DNA of 33,826 nt, from NCBI GenBank assembly GCA_029551185.1, contig JAKPFY010000041.1:1-33826 (forward strand). The letters run 5' to 3'. Positions 8,134 to 17,052 of the stretch are shown piece after piece. Both the position numbers and the translations under genes were made by a program. The notes below the pieces were generated by a model. The model was given only the letters and a program-made list of their open reading frames with translations. It had not been told where the DNA came from and searched no databases. The stretch's first letter is position 1; each line of letters opens with the position of its first letter. The DNA is from Bacillota bacterium (GTDB lineage: Bacteria; Bacillota; SHA-98; UBA4971).

Positions 8134-9285
8134 TTATCCCTGAAAATCTCTTGGCCTTAGAGGGTTAATGCCGAACTTCCACAAGATCGCGTCACGAATG
8201 CGTAAGGCAGCCTGTCCGTCACCGTAAGGGTTGCGCGCTTTCGCCATCCGCCTGTACTCGCACGGATCATCAAGCAATTTTAAGACGGATGAAACAACTC
8301 TCTCTTCATCTGTTCCTACAAGAGCAAGAGTGCCGGATTCAACACCTTCAGGCCGCTCTGTCACATCTCTGAGCACCAAGACAGGCTTATCCAAAGAAGG
8401 CGCTTCTTCCTGCAAGCCGCCGGAATCCGTCAAGACCAAATAACATCGGGACATAAGAGCTACCATCGTTTGATAATCCACAGGATTCAACAAATGGATA
8501 CGCGGCGTATCACCAAGGCTTTGAAAGACATCTTGCCTGACAGCAGGATTCAAATGAACCGGGAAAACCACTTCAACGTCAGGTCGTATTTCCACAAGCG
8601 TCTTAAGAGCCCGACATATCCTCCGCATAGGCTCGCCCAGATTCTCACGACGATGGGCTGTGACAAGCAAAACCCTACTGCGTGTGTAATCAATGGATGC
8701 AAGGCGAGGGCAGGTAAACCCATAAGGGATTGACGCCATACCAAGAAGCGCGTCAATCACTGTATTACCTGTAACATGGATTGACTCCTGAGGCGTACCT
8801 TCAGAAATAAGATTGTCTCTGTGAGCACCAAGCGGAGCAAAGTGGATATCAGAAAGGCACCCTGCAAGGCGCCTGTTCATCTCCTCAGGATAGGGCGAGT
8901 ATTTATTATGAGTCCTAAGGCCTGCCTCGACATGGCCAACTTGAATATGGCGGTAAAACCCACTGAGTGCACCTGCGAAGGTTGTTGCTGTATCTCCGTG
9001 AACCAAGATTAGGTCCGGTTTTTCCTTCTCTAAAGGCTCCTCAAGCCCAAGGAGAGTACGGGTGACAATTTCCGAGAGGGATTGCGCATCCTGCATTATA
9101 TCGAGATCATAATCAGGAGTAATACCAAAGATGTCAAGGACTTGATCCAACATTTCCCGATGTTGAGCAGTTACAACTACAACCGTCCGAAGCTCTTCGG
9201 AACTCCTGAGAGCTTGGACTACCGGGGCCATCTTAATCGCTTCCGGACGAGTCCCAAACACTGTCATGACCTTTTTCTTTGGCAT
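8134..9285 (-). CDS. wecB: UDP-N-acetylglucosamine 2-epimerase (non-hydrolysing)
   Basis: The 383-residue protein interconverts UDP-GlcNAc and UDP-ManNAc. Recognisable motifs in order are VFGTRPEAIKMAPV (N-terminus), LVHGDTATTFAGA, GHVEAGLRT, PYPEEMNRRL, VTAHRRENLG and LTDSGGLQEEAPSL, which cover the known catalytic acids and histidine. The start has AAAGGGG at proper spacing. The B. subtilis counterpart MnaA lies in the same neighbourhood and supplies ManNAc for teichoic acid linkage units. The wecA/tagO-like gene is just upstream (59-base gap), so both probably feed a wall polymer or exopolysaccharide made on undecaprenyl phosphate. Confidence 0.95.
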   Translation of the reverse strand: MPKKKVMTVFGTRPEAIKMAPVVQALRSSEELRTVVVVTAQHREMLDQVLDIFGITPDYDLDIMQDAQSLSEIVTRTLLGLEEPLEKEKPDLILVHGDTATTFAGALSGFYRHIQVGHVEAGLRTHNKYSPYPEEMNRRLAGCLSDIHFAPLGAHRDNLISEGTPQESIHVTGNTVIDALLGMASIPYGFTCPRLASIDYTRSRVLLVTAHRRENLGEPMRRICRALKTLVEIRPDVEVVFPVHLNPAVRQDVFQSLGDTPRIHLLNPVDYQTMVALMSRCYLVLTDSGGLQEEAPSLDKPVLVLRDVTERPEGVESGTLALVGTDEERVVSSVLKLLDDPCEYRRMAKARNPYGDGQAALRIRDAILWKFGINPLRPRDFQG

Positions 9286-9344
9286 ATCAATCCCCTTTCA
9301 ACCAGCTTGCCGGGCTGTCCGGAAATGTATCTTCCAACATCGCC

Positions 9345-10397
9345 TTACCTATGCTGGGTCTCTATATCGCCTCTCCGCTTGTCCTGTGTACGGACACCCC
9401 ATAGTCTGCGGCCGGATACCACAATAACGCTGAGAGACAGGGCAACCAGAACATAACCGGTAAATGTCACGCCTAATCCGGCCATAAGAATGGCCATTAT
9501 TCCCAGACAGCCTGTAATTGCGTATATGAACATGACCGCTCCCCTATGAGAGAACCCATTATTAAGGAGACGATGATGAATATGCTCTTTATCAGCTTGA
9601 TAGAAAGGCGTACCTTTATGAACCCTACGAACTATAGAGAAAACCGTATCAAGAATAGGCACACCGAGAGTAAACATGGGAACAGCCAAAGCAAGCGTAG
9701 CTGCGCCTTTTAACGCGCCTTCCACCGAGATCACAGCAAGCGTGAAGCCTAAGAGCATTGCACCGGCATCACCCATAAAAATGCTGGCAGGGTTAAAATT
9801 GTATGGCAAGAACCCCAAAGCGCTCCCTGCCAGAGCTACCGCAAGCGCGGAGACGAAGACTTGTCCACGGGACGAAGCCACCACAGAGAGAGCGAAAGCC
9901 GCAATTATTGATACGCCTGCAGCCAGACCGTCAAGGCCGTCAAGGAAATTGACTACGTTCACCAGCCCCACAATCCAAAGGACAGTGAGGGGCATACCCC
10001 AGAAACCAAGGTAAAGCATTCCGGGGCCGAAGGGATTAGTGATAAACTCAATCTTGACACCGAGTTTCACTGCAACCAAGGCAGCTAAGATCTGCCCGAT
10101 GAGCTTCGGCAACGGCCGAAGTTCCTGAATATCATCCCACATTCCCACTCCTACGATAATAAGCGTACCCAAAAGCAAGCCCAGTGTATCATAGCCAAGG
10201 CCTACACGATGAAGGACAGTAACTGAAAATGCGATGAAGATAGCCAATCCTCCCATTACAGGCATAGGACGGTCATGAACAGTCCGTGAGTTTGGCATGT
10301 ATACAAACCCTGCTCGAATAGCTCCCTCACGTATAATGGGAGTCAGGAGGAGTGATATTATAGAGGCTTCTAAAAGCATAGGAATATGAGCTGTCAT
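9345..10397 (-). CDS. Undecaprenyl-phosphate GlcNAc-1-phosphate transferase, WecA/TagO/MraY family
   Basis: This multi-pass membrane enzyme of about 350 residues has some ten hydrophobic segments. Family motifs are RTVHDRPMPVMGGLAIF, the aspartate pair in GVGMWDDIQELRPLPKL, NVVNFLDGLDGLAAG, FMGDAGAMLLGF and the cytoplasmic HIHHRLL loop typical of WecA/TagO rather than MraY. It would load GlcNAc-1-phosphate onto undecaprenyl phosphate to start a teichoic acid or other envelope glycan. The start is uncertain: ATG 10397 is given. AGAGGAG lies about 13 bases upstream, and an in-frame TTG at 10421 overlaps the same site. A consensus promoter lies at 10501-10529. wecB follows. Confidence 0.92.
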   Translation of the reverse strand: MTAHIPMLLEASIISLLLTPIIREGAIRAGFVYMPNSRTVHDRPMPVMGGLAIFIAFSVTVLHRVGLGYDTLGLLLGTLIIVGVGMWDDIQELRPLPKLIGQILAALVAVKLGVKIEFITNPFGPGMLYLGFWGMPLTVLWIVGLVNVVNFLDGLDGLAAGVSIIAAFALSVVASSRGQVFVSALAVALAGSALGFLPYNFNPASIFMGDAGAMLLGFTLAVISVEGALKGAATLALAVPMFTLGVPILDTVFSIVRRVHKGTPFYQADKEHIHHRLLNNGFSHRGAVMFIYAITGCLGIMAILMAGLGVTFTGYVLVALSLSVIVVSGRRLWGVRTQDKRRGDIETQHR

Positions 10398-10500
10398 GTA
10401 AGGCCGACTTTCTCCTCTCAATTCAAGGCCTTGTGTATGTACACTTTGAGATTATTGAGGTATTATGCAGGCTAAATAAACATCTACGGCTACCGTTCCC

Positions 10501-10529
10501 ATTCTATCCCACGTATATAGGCCTGTCAA
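10501..10529 (-). promoter_or_regulatory. Sigma-A type promoter of the wecA-wecB unit
   Basis: A perfect -35 TTGACA (10524-10529), a 17-base spacer and -10 TAGAAT (10501-10506) read toward wecA. Transcription would start near 10494, giving a leader of about 97 bases. It lies just after the hairpin that closes the comEB unit. Confidence 0.8.
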
Positions 10530-10580
10530 GGTCGGTTTCATCCGTGTCTGTTCCGAACCTACGGTGTCCGTTGAGACTCT

Positions 10581-10622
10581 GGCCTAAAGAGACCTCAGGC
10601 AGATACTGAGGCCTCTTTAGCC
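10581..10622 (-). terminator. Hairpin closing the rpmE-to-comEB unit
   Basis: The minus-strand RNA folds GGCTAAAGAGGCCTCAG with CTGAGGTCTCTTTAGGCC around a 7-base loop. The only imperfect pair is G-U on the minus strand, where it would be an A-C mismatch on the plus strand, which supports minus-strand function. No U-tract follows, so it may be a rho-dependent end, an RNA-stability element or an attenuator rather than a classical intrinsic terminator. The rest of the 252-base gap holds the wecA promoter and leader. Confidence 0.6.
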
Positions 10623-10649
10623 TTATGCATACTTATGCTAGACGCTGCT

Positions 10650-11114
10650 TTAGCCTTCCATAAACCTGCGAACCCTTAAACCGGCCTCCTTCACAATCTC
10701 GGAAGCGAGCTCGTCAGGATAATCTCCAAAGTGGACTATCTCTTGAATGCCTGCATTAATAAGCATTTTTACACATAATGAACACGGATAGTTTGTAATG
10801 TATACAGTAGCTCCCTGGATGCTTATTCCATGTAGAGCAGCCTGAATTATCACATTTTGCTCTGCATGAAGCCCTCTGCACAGTTCATGGCGCTCACCGG
10901 AAGGCACATGCCTCTCTTCCCTCAGGCATCCTACTTCCGCGCAATGAGCAAGCCCTGCAGGCGCGCCGTTATATCCGGTGGCCAGAATACGTCTGTCTGC
11001 CACAGCCACTGCGCCTACCTGTCTTCTCAAACACGTTGACCGGCTGGCGACCAGTTTAGCAATGCCCATGAAATACTCATCCCAGGAGGGTCGCGTCAAT
11101 CCTTCTCTCATCAT
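10650..11114 (-). CDS. comEB: Deoxycytidylate (dCMP) deaminase, ComEB type
   Basis: The 154-residue protein deaminates dCMP to dUMP, the precursor for thymidylate. Zinc ligands are His83 in the HAEQN motif, with Glu85 as proton shuttle, and Cys111 and Cys114 in [10 protein letters not shown]. The long insert with [13 protein letters not shown] and [12 protein letters not shown] is the usual extra metal-binding part of the ComEB/T4 type. The start has AGGAGG eight bases upstream; a second ATG follows directly. It lies downstream of upp, so the pair covers pyrimidine salvage and interconversion. A hairpin 28 bases past its stop ends the unit. Confidence 0.94.
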   Translation of the reverse strand: MMREGLTRPSWDEYFMGIAKLVASRSTCLRRQVGAVAVADRRILATGYNGAPAGLAHCAEVGCLREERHVPSGERHELCRGLHAEQNVIIQAALHGISIQGATVYITNYPCSLCVKMLINAGIQEIVHFGDYPDELASEIVKEAGLRVRRFMEG

Positions 11115-11212
11115 GACTCATTCCTCCTAATACACGGGGCGTAAACTACCGGCAATTTGGCAACCGCCTTTTACGGCCATATTCATTCATCCCCCTGCCG
11201 GGGACATAAGCC

Positions 11213-11842
11213 CTACTTGGTTCCGAAAAGCCTGTCCCCTGCGTCGCCAAGCCCGGGCACTATATACCCATGTGAGTTCAGGCATGCATCAATTGCGGCA
11301 GTATATATATCTACATCAGGATGATTCTCCTGCACCATCTTAATGCCTTCGGGAGCAGCCACAAGCACTACCAACTTGATATTTGCCGCACCTCTTTCTT
11401 TAAGGAATCTTATCGCGCAGGTGGCGGACCCGCCTGTCGCTAACATAGGATCAACTAATATAAGATCCCGTTCATTTACATCCGGCGGCAACTTGCAGTA
11501 ATAGTCTATAGGCTTCAGCGTCTCAGGATCCCGATAGATGCCGATATGCCCTACCTTGGCTGCAGGTATGAGTCTTAACATACCCTCTACCATTCCCAGG
11601 CCTGCCCTTAAAACAGCGATAATTCCGACTTTCTTGCCTGAAATAACTTTAGCTTCGGCTATGCCTATCGGGGTTTCAACCTTCGTATCCTCAAGCGGTA
11701 GGTCTCGGGTGACTTCATATGCCATCAAAGTGGAAATCTCACCCACGAGATCCCGAAAATCCTTGGAGCCTGTAGTCTTGTCCCTGATGAGAGCAAGCTT
11801 ATGCTGGATAAGCGGATGATTGATTAGATGAACTGTAGACAT
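11213..11842 (-). CDS. upp: Uracil phosphoribosyltransferase
   Basis: The 209-residue enzyme makes UMP from uracil and PRPP (pyrimidine salvage). It has the family N-terminus ([18 protein letters not shown]), [21 protein letters not shown], the PRPP loop [18 protein letters not shown], and the uracil-binding C-terminus [26 protein letters not shown] lies just upstream and its ATG abuts the TGA of rpiB (TGAATG), so translation is probably coupled. In B. subtilis upp lies in the same neighbourhood, with ywlG and glyA between rpiB and upp; both are absent here. Confidence 0.97.
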   Translation of the reverse strand: MSTVHLINHPLIQHKLALIRDKTTGSKDFRDLVGEISTLMAYEVTRDLPLEDTKVETPIGIAEAKVISGKKVGIIAVLRAGLGMVEGMLRLIPAAKVGHIGIYRDPETLKPIDYYCKLPPDVNERDLILVDPMLATGGSATCAIRFLKERGAANIKLVVLVAAPEGIKMVQENHPDVDIYTAAIDACLNSHGYIVPGLGDAGDRLFGTK

Positions 11843-12295
11843 TCAAACCTCTTCCCTTCCGGCTTCGCCCATAGTTATTTTATCCACACGCCTTGCGTGA
11901 CGCCCCCCGGCAAACTGTGTGTCCAGGAATACCCGCGTTATTTCCTTAGCTTCATCGAGGCCAATTACTCGTGCACCAAGGACCAGGACATTCGCGTTAT
12001 TATGTTCCCGGGAAAGTTTCGCTACATGGGCATTCCCTGCTAAAGCCGCACGAACGCCGGGCACTTTATTCGCTACAATTGACATGCCGATCCCGGTGCC
12101 ACATATGAGAATGCCCTTATCAACCTCGGAAGAGGCCACAGCCTTAGCTAACGGATAACCTATATCAGGATAATCAGTAGAAACAGCGGACTGACATCCA
12201 AAGTCTACAACTTCCATTCCAAGAGAGCTAAGGTAAGCCTTCAGGCTTTCTTTCATTTCGAAGCCTGCGTGGTCACTCCCTATTCCGATCTTCAT
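11843..12295 (-). CDS. rpiB: Ribose 5-phosphate isomerase B
   Basis: The protein has 150 residues. ATG 12295 is chosen (AAGGAGAG upstream) so that it begins MKIGIGSDHAGFEMKE, as the family does; the in-frame TTG at 12316 overlaps that ribosome site. The catalytic Cys65 lies in GILICGTGIGMSIVANK, with the phosphate-binding SREHNNANVL motif later. It interconverts ribulose and ribose 5-phosphate in the pentose phosphate pathway. Its first 23 bases overlap the end of ywlE, and its stop touches the upp start, so ywlE-rpiB-upp is a tightly coupled block. Confidence 0.96.
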   Translation of the reverse strand: MKIGIGSDHAGFEMKESLKAYLSSLGMEVVDFGCQSAVSTDYPDIGYPLAKAVASSEVDKGILICGTGIGMSIVANKVPGVRAALAGNAHVAKLSREHNNANVLVLGARVIGLDEAKEITRVFLDTQFAGGRHARRVDKITMGEAGREEV

Positions 12296-12797
12296 GATTA
12301 TCTCTCCTTGATTCAAATGAGTCCTTGATTTTCCTTGCCACTATCTCCACCGCCCTGCCGATTTGCGCGGCACTGGCCTTGTAAACGTCAAGAGGATAAC
12401 CAAAAGGATCTTTAATGTCCTGACCCAGCTCCCGAGTTAAACCTGCGAACTCAGTGAGAGTCATGACTTTTGTTCCGATAATCGGATAGTCTTGTAGCAG
12501 CTCATCCTTTAGGGACTCTGTCATAGCCAACACAATGTCAGCGTCATTTAGGGCTTCAGCGGAAACACGACGCGCTCGGTGGAGTGACACGTCAAGGCCA
12601 AGCTCCTTCATGGCCTCCTCGGCTTGACAAGACGCAGGATCACCGCACCTTGCCGACACCCCCGCTGAAATCACGCGTATATCTTTGGCTGCGTCCCCCA
12701 TAACCTTTTCAAGCTCCCGTTTCAACATAACCTCAGCCATGACGCTCCTACATGTATTCCCCCTACAGACCAACATGATTGTCTCTAACTGTCCCAT
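12273..12797 (-). CDS. ywlE: Low-molecular-weight phosphatase, YwlE-like protein-arginine phosphatase
   Basis: The 174-residue protein has the phosphatase loop CRGNTCRS (Cys11, Arg17) at the N-terminus and the general-acid motif DPFG (Asp130). The loop carries Thr15 where tyrosine phosphatases usually have Ile. In Bacillus and Geobacillus YwlE this threonine favours phospho-arginine, opposing the McsB kinase in protein quality control. Arginine specificity is therefore likely, but no mcsB lies in view. AGGAGGG stands six bases before the ATG but is buried in a 7-bp hairpin (12806-12824). It overlaps rpiB by 23 bases. Confidence 0.88.
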   Translation of the reverse strand: MGQLETIMLVCRGNTCRSVMAEVMLKRELEKVMGDAAKDIRVISAGVSARCGDPASCQAEEAMKELGLDVSLHRARRVSAEALNDADIVLAMTESLKDELLQDYPIIGTKVMTLTEFAGLTRELGQDIKDPFGYPLDVYKASAAQIGRAVEIVARKIKDSFESRRDNHEDRNRE

Positions 12798-12805
12798 AAA
12801 ACACC

Positions 12806-12824
12806 CTCCTTCTGCCGGAAGGAG
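12806..12824 (-). promoter_or_regulatory. Hairpin hiding the ywlE ribosome-binding site
   Basis: CTCCTTC and GAAGGAG pair perfectly (7 bp) around the loop CGGCA in the minus-strand RNA. The 3' arm contains most of the AGGAGGG ribosome site of ywlE. The stem starts about 30 bases past the ywlC stop. This suggests restrained or coupled translation. Confidence 0.5.
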
Positions 12825-12854
12825 TTATATGCCCTGTTATGCCACAAAACAATG

Positions 12855-13910
12855 TCATGCATAGATAATCCGGCTTCTTGCAGCTTCCCGCAGTCTGTTC
12901 ATAACTGCAAACCCAAGGCCTCGCTCACTGAACCCTTCCGCGAAAAGAACATGGACGTTACAAGTCTCGAAATCCCGCAGAGTACGGTAAAGACCTGCTG
13001 CAATCTGAGTCATGTCATGTCTGGAACCAAGGGACCTTATGACGTCTGCGCATCCTAAGTATTGCCCCTTGCTTTCTTCAGAACACATGACACCGACCTT
13101 CTTGGCCTGGCTTCGATACTTCCCTGCCTCCTCCTGTATCCGCCTGATGACAGCCTGAGGCTCTCCTTCAACAAGAAAAAACGGTATGTCAAGAGTGTAA
13201 TGGGGATATTTCCCGCCGGGGCGAACTTGTCTTAGGAAAGGCCTTTCATCTTTTAGGATCTGCGCCTCAACATGTCCTAGAACGTCCTCGAGCTCCTCCC
13301 GAGTGACGCTTCCGGGCCTTAAGATTCGAGGGGGGTCTTCCATCAGATCCAAGACAGTTGATTCCACACCTAAACGGGTAGGCCCTCCGTCCAATATGAG
13401 GTCAACCTTGCCCCACATATCGTCCGCTACGTGGCTTGCCAAAGTCGGACTGGGCCTCCCTGACAGGTTAGCGCTTGGCGCAGCCAGAAGGGTCCCGGAT
13501 TCGGCGATAAGGGTTAAGGCTATGATGTTATCAGGCATTCGCACTCCTATAGTAGGAAGGCCTGCAGAGACTTTGTCAGGCACATGAGACTGCTTAGGAA
13601 GGACCAAGGTAAGAGGACCGGGCCAGAAAAGCTGAACAAGCTTGTCTACTATAGGTGAAACTTCCGTTGCGACCCGTAATATGTCATCAGGGGACGCCAC
13701 ATGAAGAATAAGCGGATTATCCTGCGGTCTACCCTTTGCGAGAAAGATCTTGTCCACTGTATCGGCCTTGAGTCCGTCCGCACCTAAGCCATAGACAGTC
13801 TCAGTGGGAAATGCAACAAGACCTCCTGCTTTGATTATTGCGGCTGCTCGCTTTATTTCATCAATATCAGGGCTGTTCGGATCCACTTTTACTATCTCTG
13901 TCGCTTTCAA
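12855..13910 (-). CDS. ywlC: L-threonylcarbamoyladenylate synthase (Sua5/YwlC)
   Basis: The 351-residue protein has an N-terminal YrdC domain (about 10-200: GGLVAFPTETVYGLGADG, IFLAKGRPQDNPLILH, FWPGPLTLVL, PSANLSGRPSPT, LDGGPTRLGVESTVLD) and a C-terminal Sua5 domain (about 235-350). It uses threonine, bicarbonate and ATP to make threonylcarbamoyl-AMP for t6A37 in tRNA. The two-domain form is usual in Bacillota. The start appears to be TTG 13910, with AAAGGAG 12 bases upstream and AAGG directly before it; no better start is visible. It follows prmC after an 85-base gap where B. subtilis carries spoIIR. Confidence 0.94.
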   Translation of the reverse strand: MKATEIVKVDPNSPDIDEIKRAAAIIKAGGLVAFPTETVYGLGADGLKADTVDKIFLAKGRPQDNPLILHVASPDDILRVATEVSPIVDKLVQLFWPGPLTLVLPKQSHVPDKVSAGLPTIGVRMPDNIIALTLIAESGTLLAAPSANLSGRPSPTLASHVADDMWGKVDLILDGGPTRLGVESTVLDLMEDPPRILRPGSVTREELEDVLGHVEAQILKDERPFLRQVRPGGKYPHYTLDIPFFLVEGEPQAVIRRIQEEAGKYRSQAKKVGVMCSEESKGQYLGCADVIRSLGSRHDMTQIAAGLYRTLRDFETCNVHVLFAEGFSERGLGFAVMNRLREAARSRIIYA

Positions 13911-13921
13911 CCTTCTTGTCT

Positions 13922-13941
13922 ACTCCTTTACCCTACGGAGT
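13922..13941 (-). promoter_or_regulatory. Short stem around the ywlC ribosome-binding site
   Basis: ACTCC and GGAGT (5 bp, 10-base loop) pair in the minus-strand RNA, and the 3' arm includes the AAAGGAG site. The stem is weak alone, but the next gene, ywlE, shows the same arrangement more strongly. Confidence 0.3.
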
Positions 13942-13995
13942 CAATTACTCATTCCCGTTGTCCATATTCCTCGGAGCTTGCCATTGGGATCGCTA

Positions 13996-14880
13996 TTAAC
14001 TCGCTATTACCACTCTCTCAATACCCGCTAAATCCAACACAATCCCGACTTCATCATATCCCAGCACATCTTTGGCGAATTCCGCCAAAATTTTAGCTTG
14101 GCCATAACCTGCTTCAAGCGCCACAAACCCGCCTGGCGTCAGGTAACGCCGGGAATCCTCGAGAATGGTGAAGGAAAAATCCAGTCCTTGTTCGCCGCCG
14201 AAAAGCGCCGACTTCGGCTCCTTGGCCACTTCCGGGGGAACAACGGCCATAGCTCTTCTGGACAGATAAGGAGGATTGCTGACAATTGCAGCAAGTTTAT
14301 GCTCCAGTCCCCTCCCGGCAAGAGGAGACACGAGATCTCCTTGGAGAAACTCCACCCTGTGATCCACTTGGTGCTTTTCAGAATTCTGCCTGGCTATGGT
14401 AAGCGCGTCGGCTGAGATATCAGTCGCTATAACCTTCACCGTCTTTAAGAACCACGCAATGCTGACTGCTATGGCCCCGCTCCCGGTCCCTATATCTGCA
14501 ACAATTGCAGGTCTCGCCTTATGAGGAGAGATCTTGAGGCGGGACGTGACCTCTTCGACAAGAATCTCCGTTTCAGGCCTGGGTATAAGCACATGCTCGT
14601 CCACGATGAACTCTAAGGACATGAACTCCTTTTTGCCTGTAATATAAGCCACAGGCAGCCTGGTTAATCTGCGTTCCAGAACTGCCTGATATCTTTCATA
14701 TTCACTAAAATCAAGGCGCCTTTCAGGATGAGCGTAGAGGTGCTCACGCTTGATTCCTAACACGTGCATAAGCAAGACCTCTGCATCCAATCGCGCGCTT
14801 GGAATACCTGCTTCGCCGAGTCGGCGAGTCGCAGCAGAAAGCGCGTCCCTGGCAGTGACGATTCCAATGGGTTCAGCCAA
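13996..14880 (-). CDS. prmC: Release factor glutamine methyltransferase
   Basis: The 294-residue protein methylates the glutamine of the GGQ motif in release factors. An N-terminal helical domain (1-75) is followed by the SAM-binding motif [12 protein letters not shown] (about 128-139) and the catalytic [11 protein letters not shown] with NPPY at 202-205. It starts with TTG 14880, preceded by GAGAGG. The start overlaps the end of prfA by 8 bases, so translation is coupled to its own substrate gene, as in many Bacillota. Confidence 0.96.
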   Translation of the reverse strand: MAEPIGIVTARDALSAATRRLGEAGIPSARLDAEVLLMHVLGIKREHLYAHPERRLDFSEYERYQAVLERRLTRLPVAYITGKKEFMSLEFIVDEHVLIPRPETEILVEEVTSRLKISPHKARPAIVADIGTGSGAIAVSIAWFLKTVKVIATDISADALTIARQNSEKHQVDHRVEFLQGDLVSPLAGRGLEHKLAAIVSNPPYLSRRAMAVVPPEVAKEPKSALFGGEQGLDFSFTILEDSRRYLTPGGFVALEAGYGQAKILAEFAKDVLGYDEVGIVLDLAGIERVVIAS

Positions 14881-15940
14881 TTTTCTTCAGCCTCTCGCTC
14901 TCGTCAACAGCCATGAGGGAGTCAATGACTTCATCAATATTCCCCTCAAGAATCTCGCCAAGTTTGTATAAGGTAAGACCGATTCTGTGATCAGTCAATC
15001 GGTTTTGCGGATAATTATAGGTGCGTATGCGCTCACTGCGCTCTCCACTTCCTACCTGCATACGCCTGGCTTCATCCAGTTCCGCTTTTTGCTCGCTTTC
15101 AAGCTTGTCGAGGAGTCTTGCGCGCAAAACACGGAGGGCTTTTTCTCTGTTCTTAATCTGAGACTTTTCATCCTGGCACGTGACTACCATTCCTGTAGGA
15201 ATATGCGTTATTCGAACCGCAGAATCAGTCGTGTTCACGCTTTGACCGCCATGTCCCGTAGACCTAAACACATCAACACGCAAGTCATCAGGTTTTATCT
15301 CCAGCTCCACCTCTTCAGCCTCAGGCAGCACAGCTACAGTAGCTGTCGATGTGTGAATTCTCCCCGAAGCCTCCGTGTCTGGAATTCGTTGAACCCTGTG
15401 CACTCCGCTTTCGTACTTCAGCCTGCTATATGCGCCTCGTCCCTCAACAGAAAAGATTACTTCCTTGAATCCCCCGAGGTCCGTAGGACTTGAGCTCAAG
15501 ATTTCCGTCTGCCATCCATTTTGCTCAGCGTACCTCATATACATTCGCATCAAGTCCGAAGCAAAAAGCGCAGCTTCTTCTCCTCCGGTCCCTCCTCTTA
15601 TTTCGACAATAACATCTCTGTCGTCATTTGGATCTTTGGGAAGAAGGAGGACTTTCAGCTCGTCTTCCAACCCGACTACGTCTCCCCTGAGACGTTCCAA
15701 CTCTGATTCGAGAAACTGCGCCAACTCATCATCATTGCACGATTTAAGCATTTCCTCGGCTTCTTCAATATCATCCTGAACATTCTTGTATTGTCTGTAT
15801 TTCGTTACGATTTCCTCGAGGCTTGCGTGAGCCTTGGCAATATCCCTGAACTTATCTTGATCAGCCAACACTTCAGGATTGGAAAGCTCTGCCTCGAGGT
15901 CAACGTAACGCTGCTCAATCTCATCAAGTCTATCCTGCAT
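14873..15940 (-). CDS. prfA: Peptide chain release factor 1
   Basis: The 355-residue RF1 terminates translation at UAA and UAG. The tripeptide that reads the stop codon is PDT (187-189) in [17 protein letters not shown], and the peptidyl-tRNA hydrolysis motif GGQ is at 231-233 ([18 protein letters not shown]). Length and order of domains are normal. The ATG has AGGGGGTGA upstream. It is followed by prmC with an 8-base overlap and preceded by the DUF1385 gene after a 61-base gap. Confidence 0.98.
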   Translation of the reverse strand: MQDRLDEIEQRYVDLEAELSNPEVLADQDKFRDIAKAHASLEEIVTKYRQYKNVQDDIEEAEEMLKSCNDDELAQFLESELERLRGDVVGLEDELKVLLLPKDPNDDRDVIVEIRGGTGGEEAALFASDLMRMYMRYAEQNGWQTEILSSSPTDLGGFKEVIFSVEGRGAYSRLKYESGVHRVQRIPDTEASGRIHTSTATVAVLPEAEEVELEIKPDDLRVDVFRSTGHGGQSVNTTDSAVRITHIPTGMVVTCQDEKSQIKNREKALRVLRARLLDKLESEQKAELDEARRMQVGSGERSERIRTYNYPQNRLTDHRIGLTLYKLGEILEGNIDEVIDSLMAVDESERLKKIG

Positions 15941-16001
15941 TACATCTCACCCCCTTGAGGAAAGCGGCATATGGGTTCCGGCACGCCTCAATCAGCCTTG
16001 C

Positions 16002-16880
16002 CTAAGCGCCGTCTGCCTCAAGCACGCTTGTAAGAGCCTCAATTGCCACTTCTATCTGATCTTCATCCGGCTCTTGACAGGTGAGTTTCTGCAGCCAGAG
16101 TCCTGGCGCGATTATCCATTGAATGAATTTCGGCGGATTGGGCCTGCCGGCGAGCTTAATCACTTCATATGATATCCCGGTTACAACCGGCAGTAGTGCG
16201 AGGCGAGTAAGAATCCGCATGGCCAGAGTGGTGGAGCGAAGAAGCAGTGAAAATACAAGCACCATCGTGACCATAACTATAAGCAAGAATGCAGTACCGC
16301 ACCGAGGATGAAGAATTGTATAGGGCTTCGCGTTTTCCACGGAAAGTTGTTCCCCTGCTTCGAAAGCATGAATCACTTTATGTTCAGCTCCATGGTACTG
16401 AAAGACCCGCTGAATATCTTCAATCCTCGACACTGCTACAATATACGTGATAAAGATGGCAATTCTAAACACGCCTTCTGCCAAATTTACTAAGACTCTG
16501 CTACGAACAACCTTCTGAATCCAGACTGCAAAAACGTTGGGAAGCACAATAAAAAGGCCGACGAAAAGCGCGAAAGATACCACAAAGGTCAACGCAAGCT
16601 CCCATGGTTTTAGCTTCTCTTCTTCATCCAGGCCACCGGCTTGGTCCGCGGAAAACATGAGCGCGCTAAAACCGAGTATCAGCGTTTCGATAAACGAACA
16701 AACCCCCCTTATGACGGGCAATCCGAATACAGGATACGTTTCAGCAAGCGTCTTTACGGGCTTATTTTCCACTACAATACTCCTGTCAGGCCTTCTCACC
16801 GCAATTGCCATGCTACGCCTGCCCCGCATCATTACGCCTTCTATAACAGCTTGGCCTCCATAGGAGAACTCCTTGCTCAA
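16002..16880 (-). CDS. DUF1385 (YqhQ-like) membrane protein
   Basis: The 292-residue protein of unknown function is conserved in Bacillota and commonly found beside prfA and rpmE in Clostridia. Conserved parts are the N-terminal GGQAVIEGVMMRGRRSMAIAV, PVIRGVCSFIETLILG, the central YHGAEHKVIHAFE and HPRCGTAFLLIVM, with four to five membrane segments between about 85 and 260. The histidines and glutamate of HGAEHK suggest a metal or catalytic site, but no activity is established here. It starts with TTG 16880, preceded eight bases upstream by AGGGGG. The 5' leader is rich in small hairpins. Confidence 0.88.
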   Translation of the reverse strand: MSKEFSYGGQAVIEGVMMRGRRSMAIAVRRPDRSIVVENKPVKTLAETYPVFGLPVIRGVCSFIETLILGFSALMFSADQAGGLDEEEKLKPWELALTFVVSFALFVGLFIVLPNVFAVWIQKVVRSRVLVNLAEGVFRIAIFITYIVAVSRIEDIQRVFQYHGAEHKVIHAFEAGEQLSVENAKPYTILHPRCGTAFLLIVMVTMVLVFSLLLRSTTLAMRILTRLALLPVVTGISYEVIKLAGRPNPPKFIQWIIAPGLWLQKLTCQEPDEDQIEVAIEALTSVLEADGA

Positions 16881-16905
16881 ATTGCAAGCCCCCTAATAAT
16901 ACAGG

Positions 16906-16923
16906 TAAAGGTACGAACCTTTA
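16906..16923 (-). other. Tight hairpin in the DUF1385 leader
   Basis: TAAAGGT and ACCTTTA pair perfectly around a four-base loop TCGT on the minus strand, about 25 bases before the TTG start. Two further short inverted repeats lie upstream in the same gap (GAGCG/CGCTC and GAGAC/GTCTC). Their role is unknown. Confidence 0.45.
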
Positions 16924-17019
16924 GAGATACGAGCGTTATATCGCTCCAAAGCCTTACTGACTTTGTGAGACTCGTCAGAAATACCGGTCTCATAGCCTTT
17001 TTTGGAAATCCTGGCTTCA

Positions 17020-17037
17020 TGCCTTGTCAGCAAGGCA
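17020..17037 (-). terminator. Hairpin after rpmE, possible weak terminator
   Basis: TGCCTTG and CAAGGCA form a perfect 7-bp stem with a four-base loop 15 bases past the rpmE stop. No U-tract follows, so partial termination or transcript-end protection is more likely than full termination. Confidence 0.45.
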
Positions 17038-17052
17038 AATCAACCGAAAATC

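Noticed and set aside
14987-15493. 168-codon plus-strand frame opposite prfA
   Set aside because: It is a shadow of the conserved release factor gene, with no start signal.
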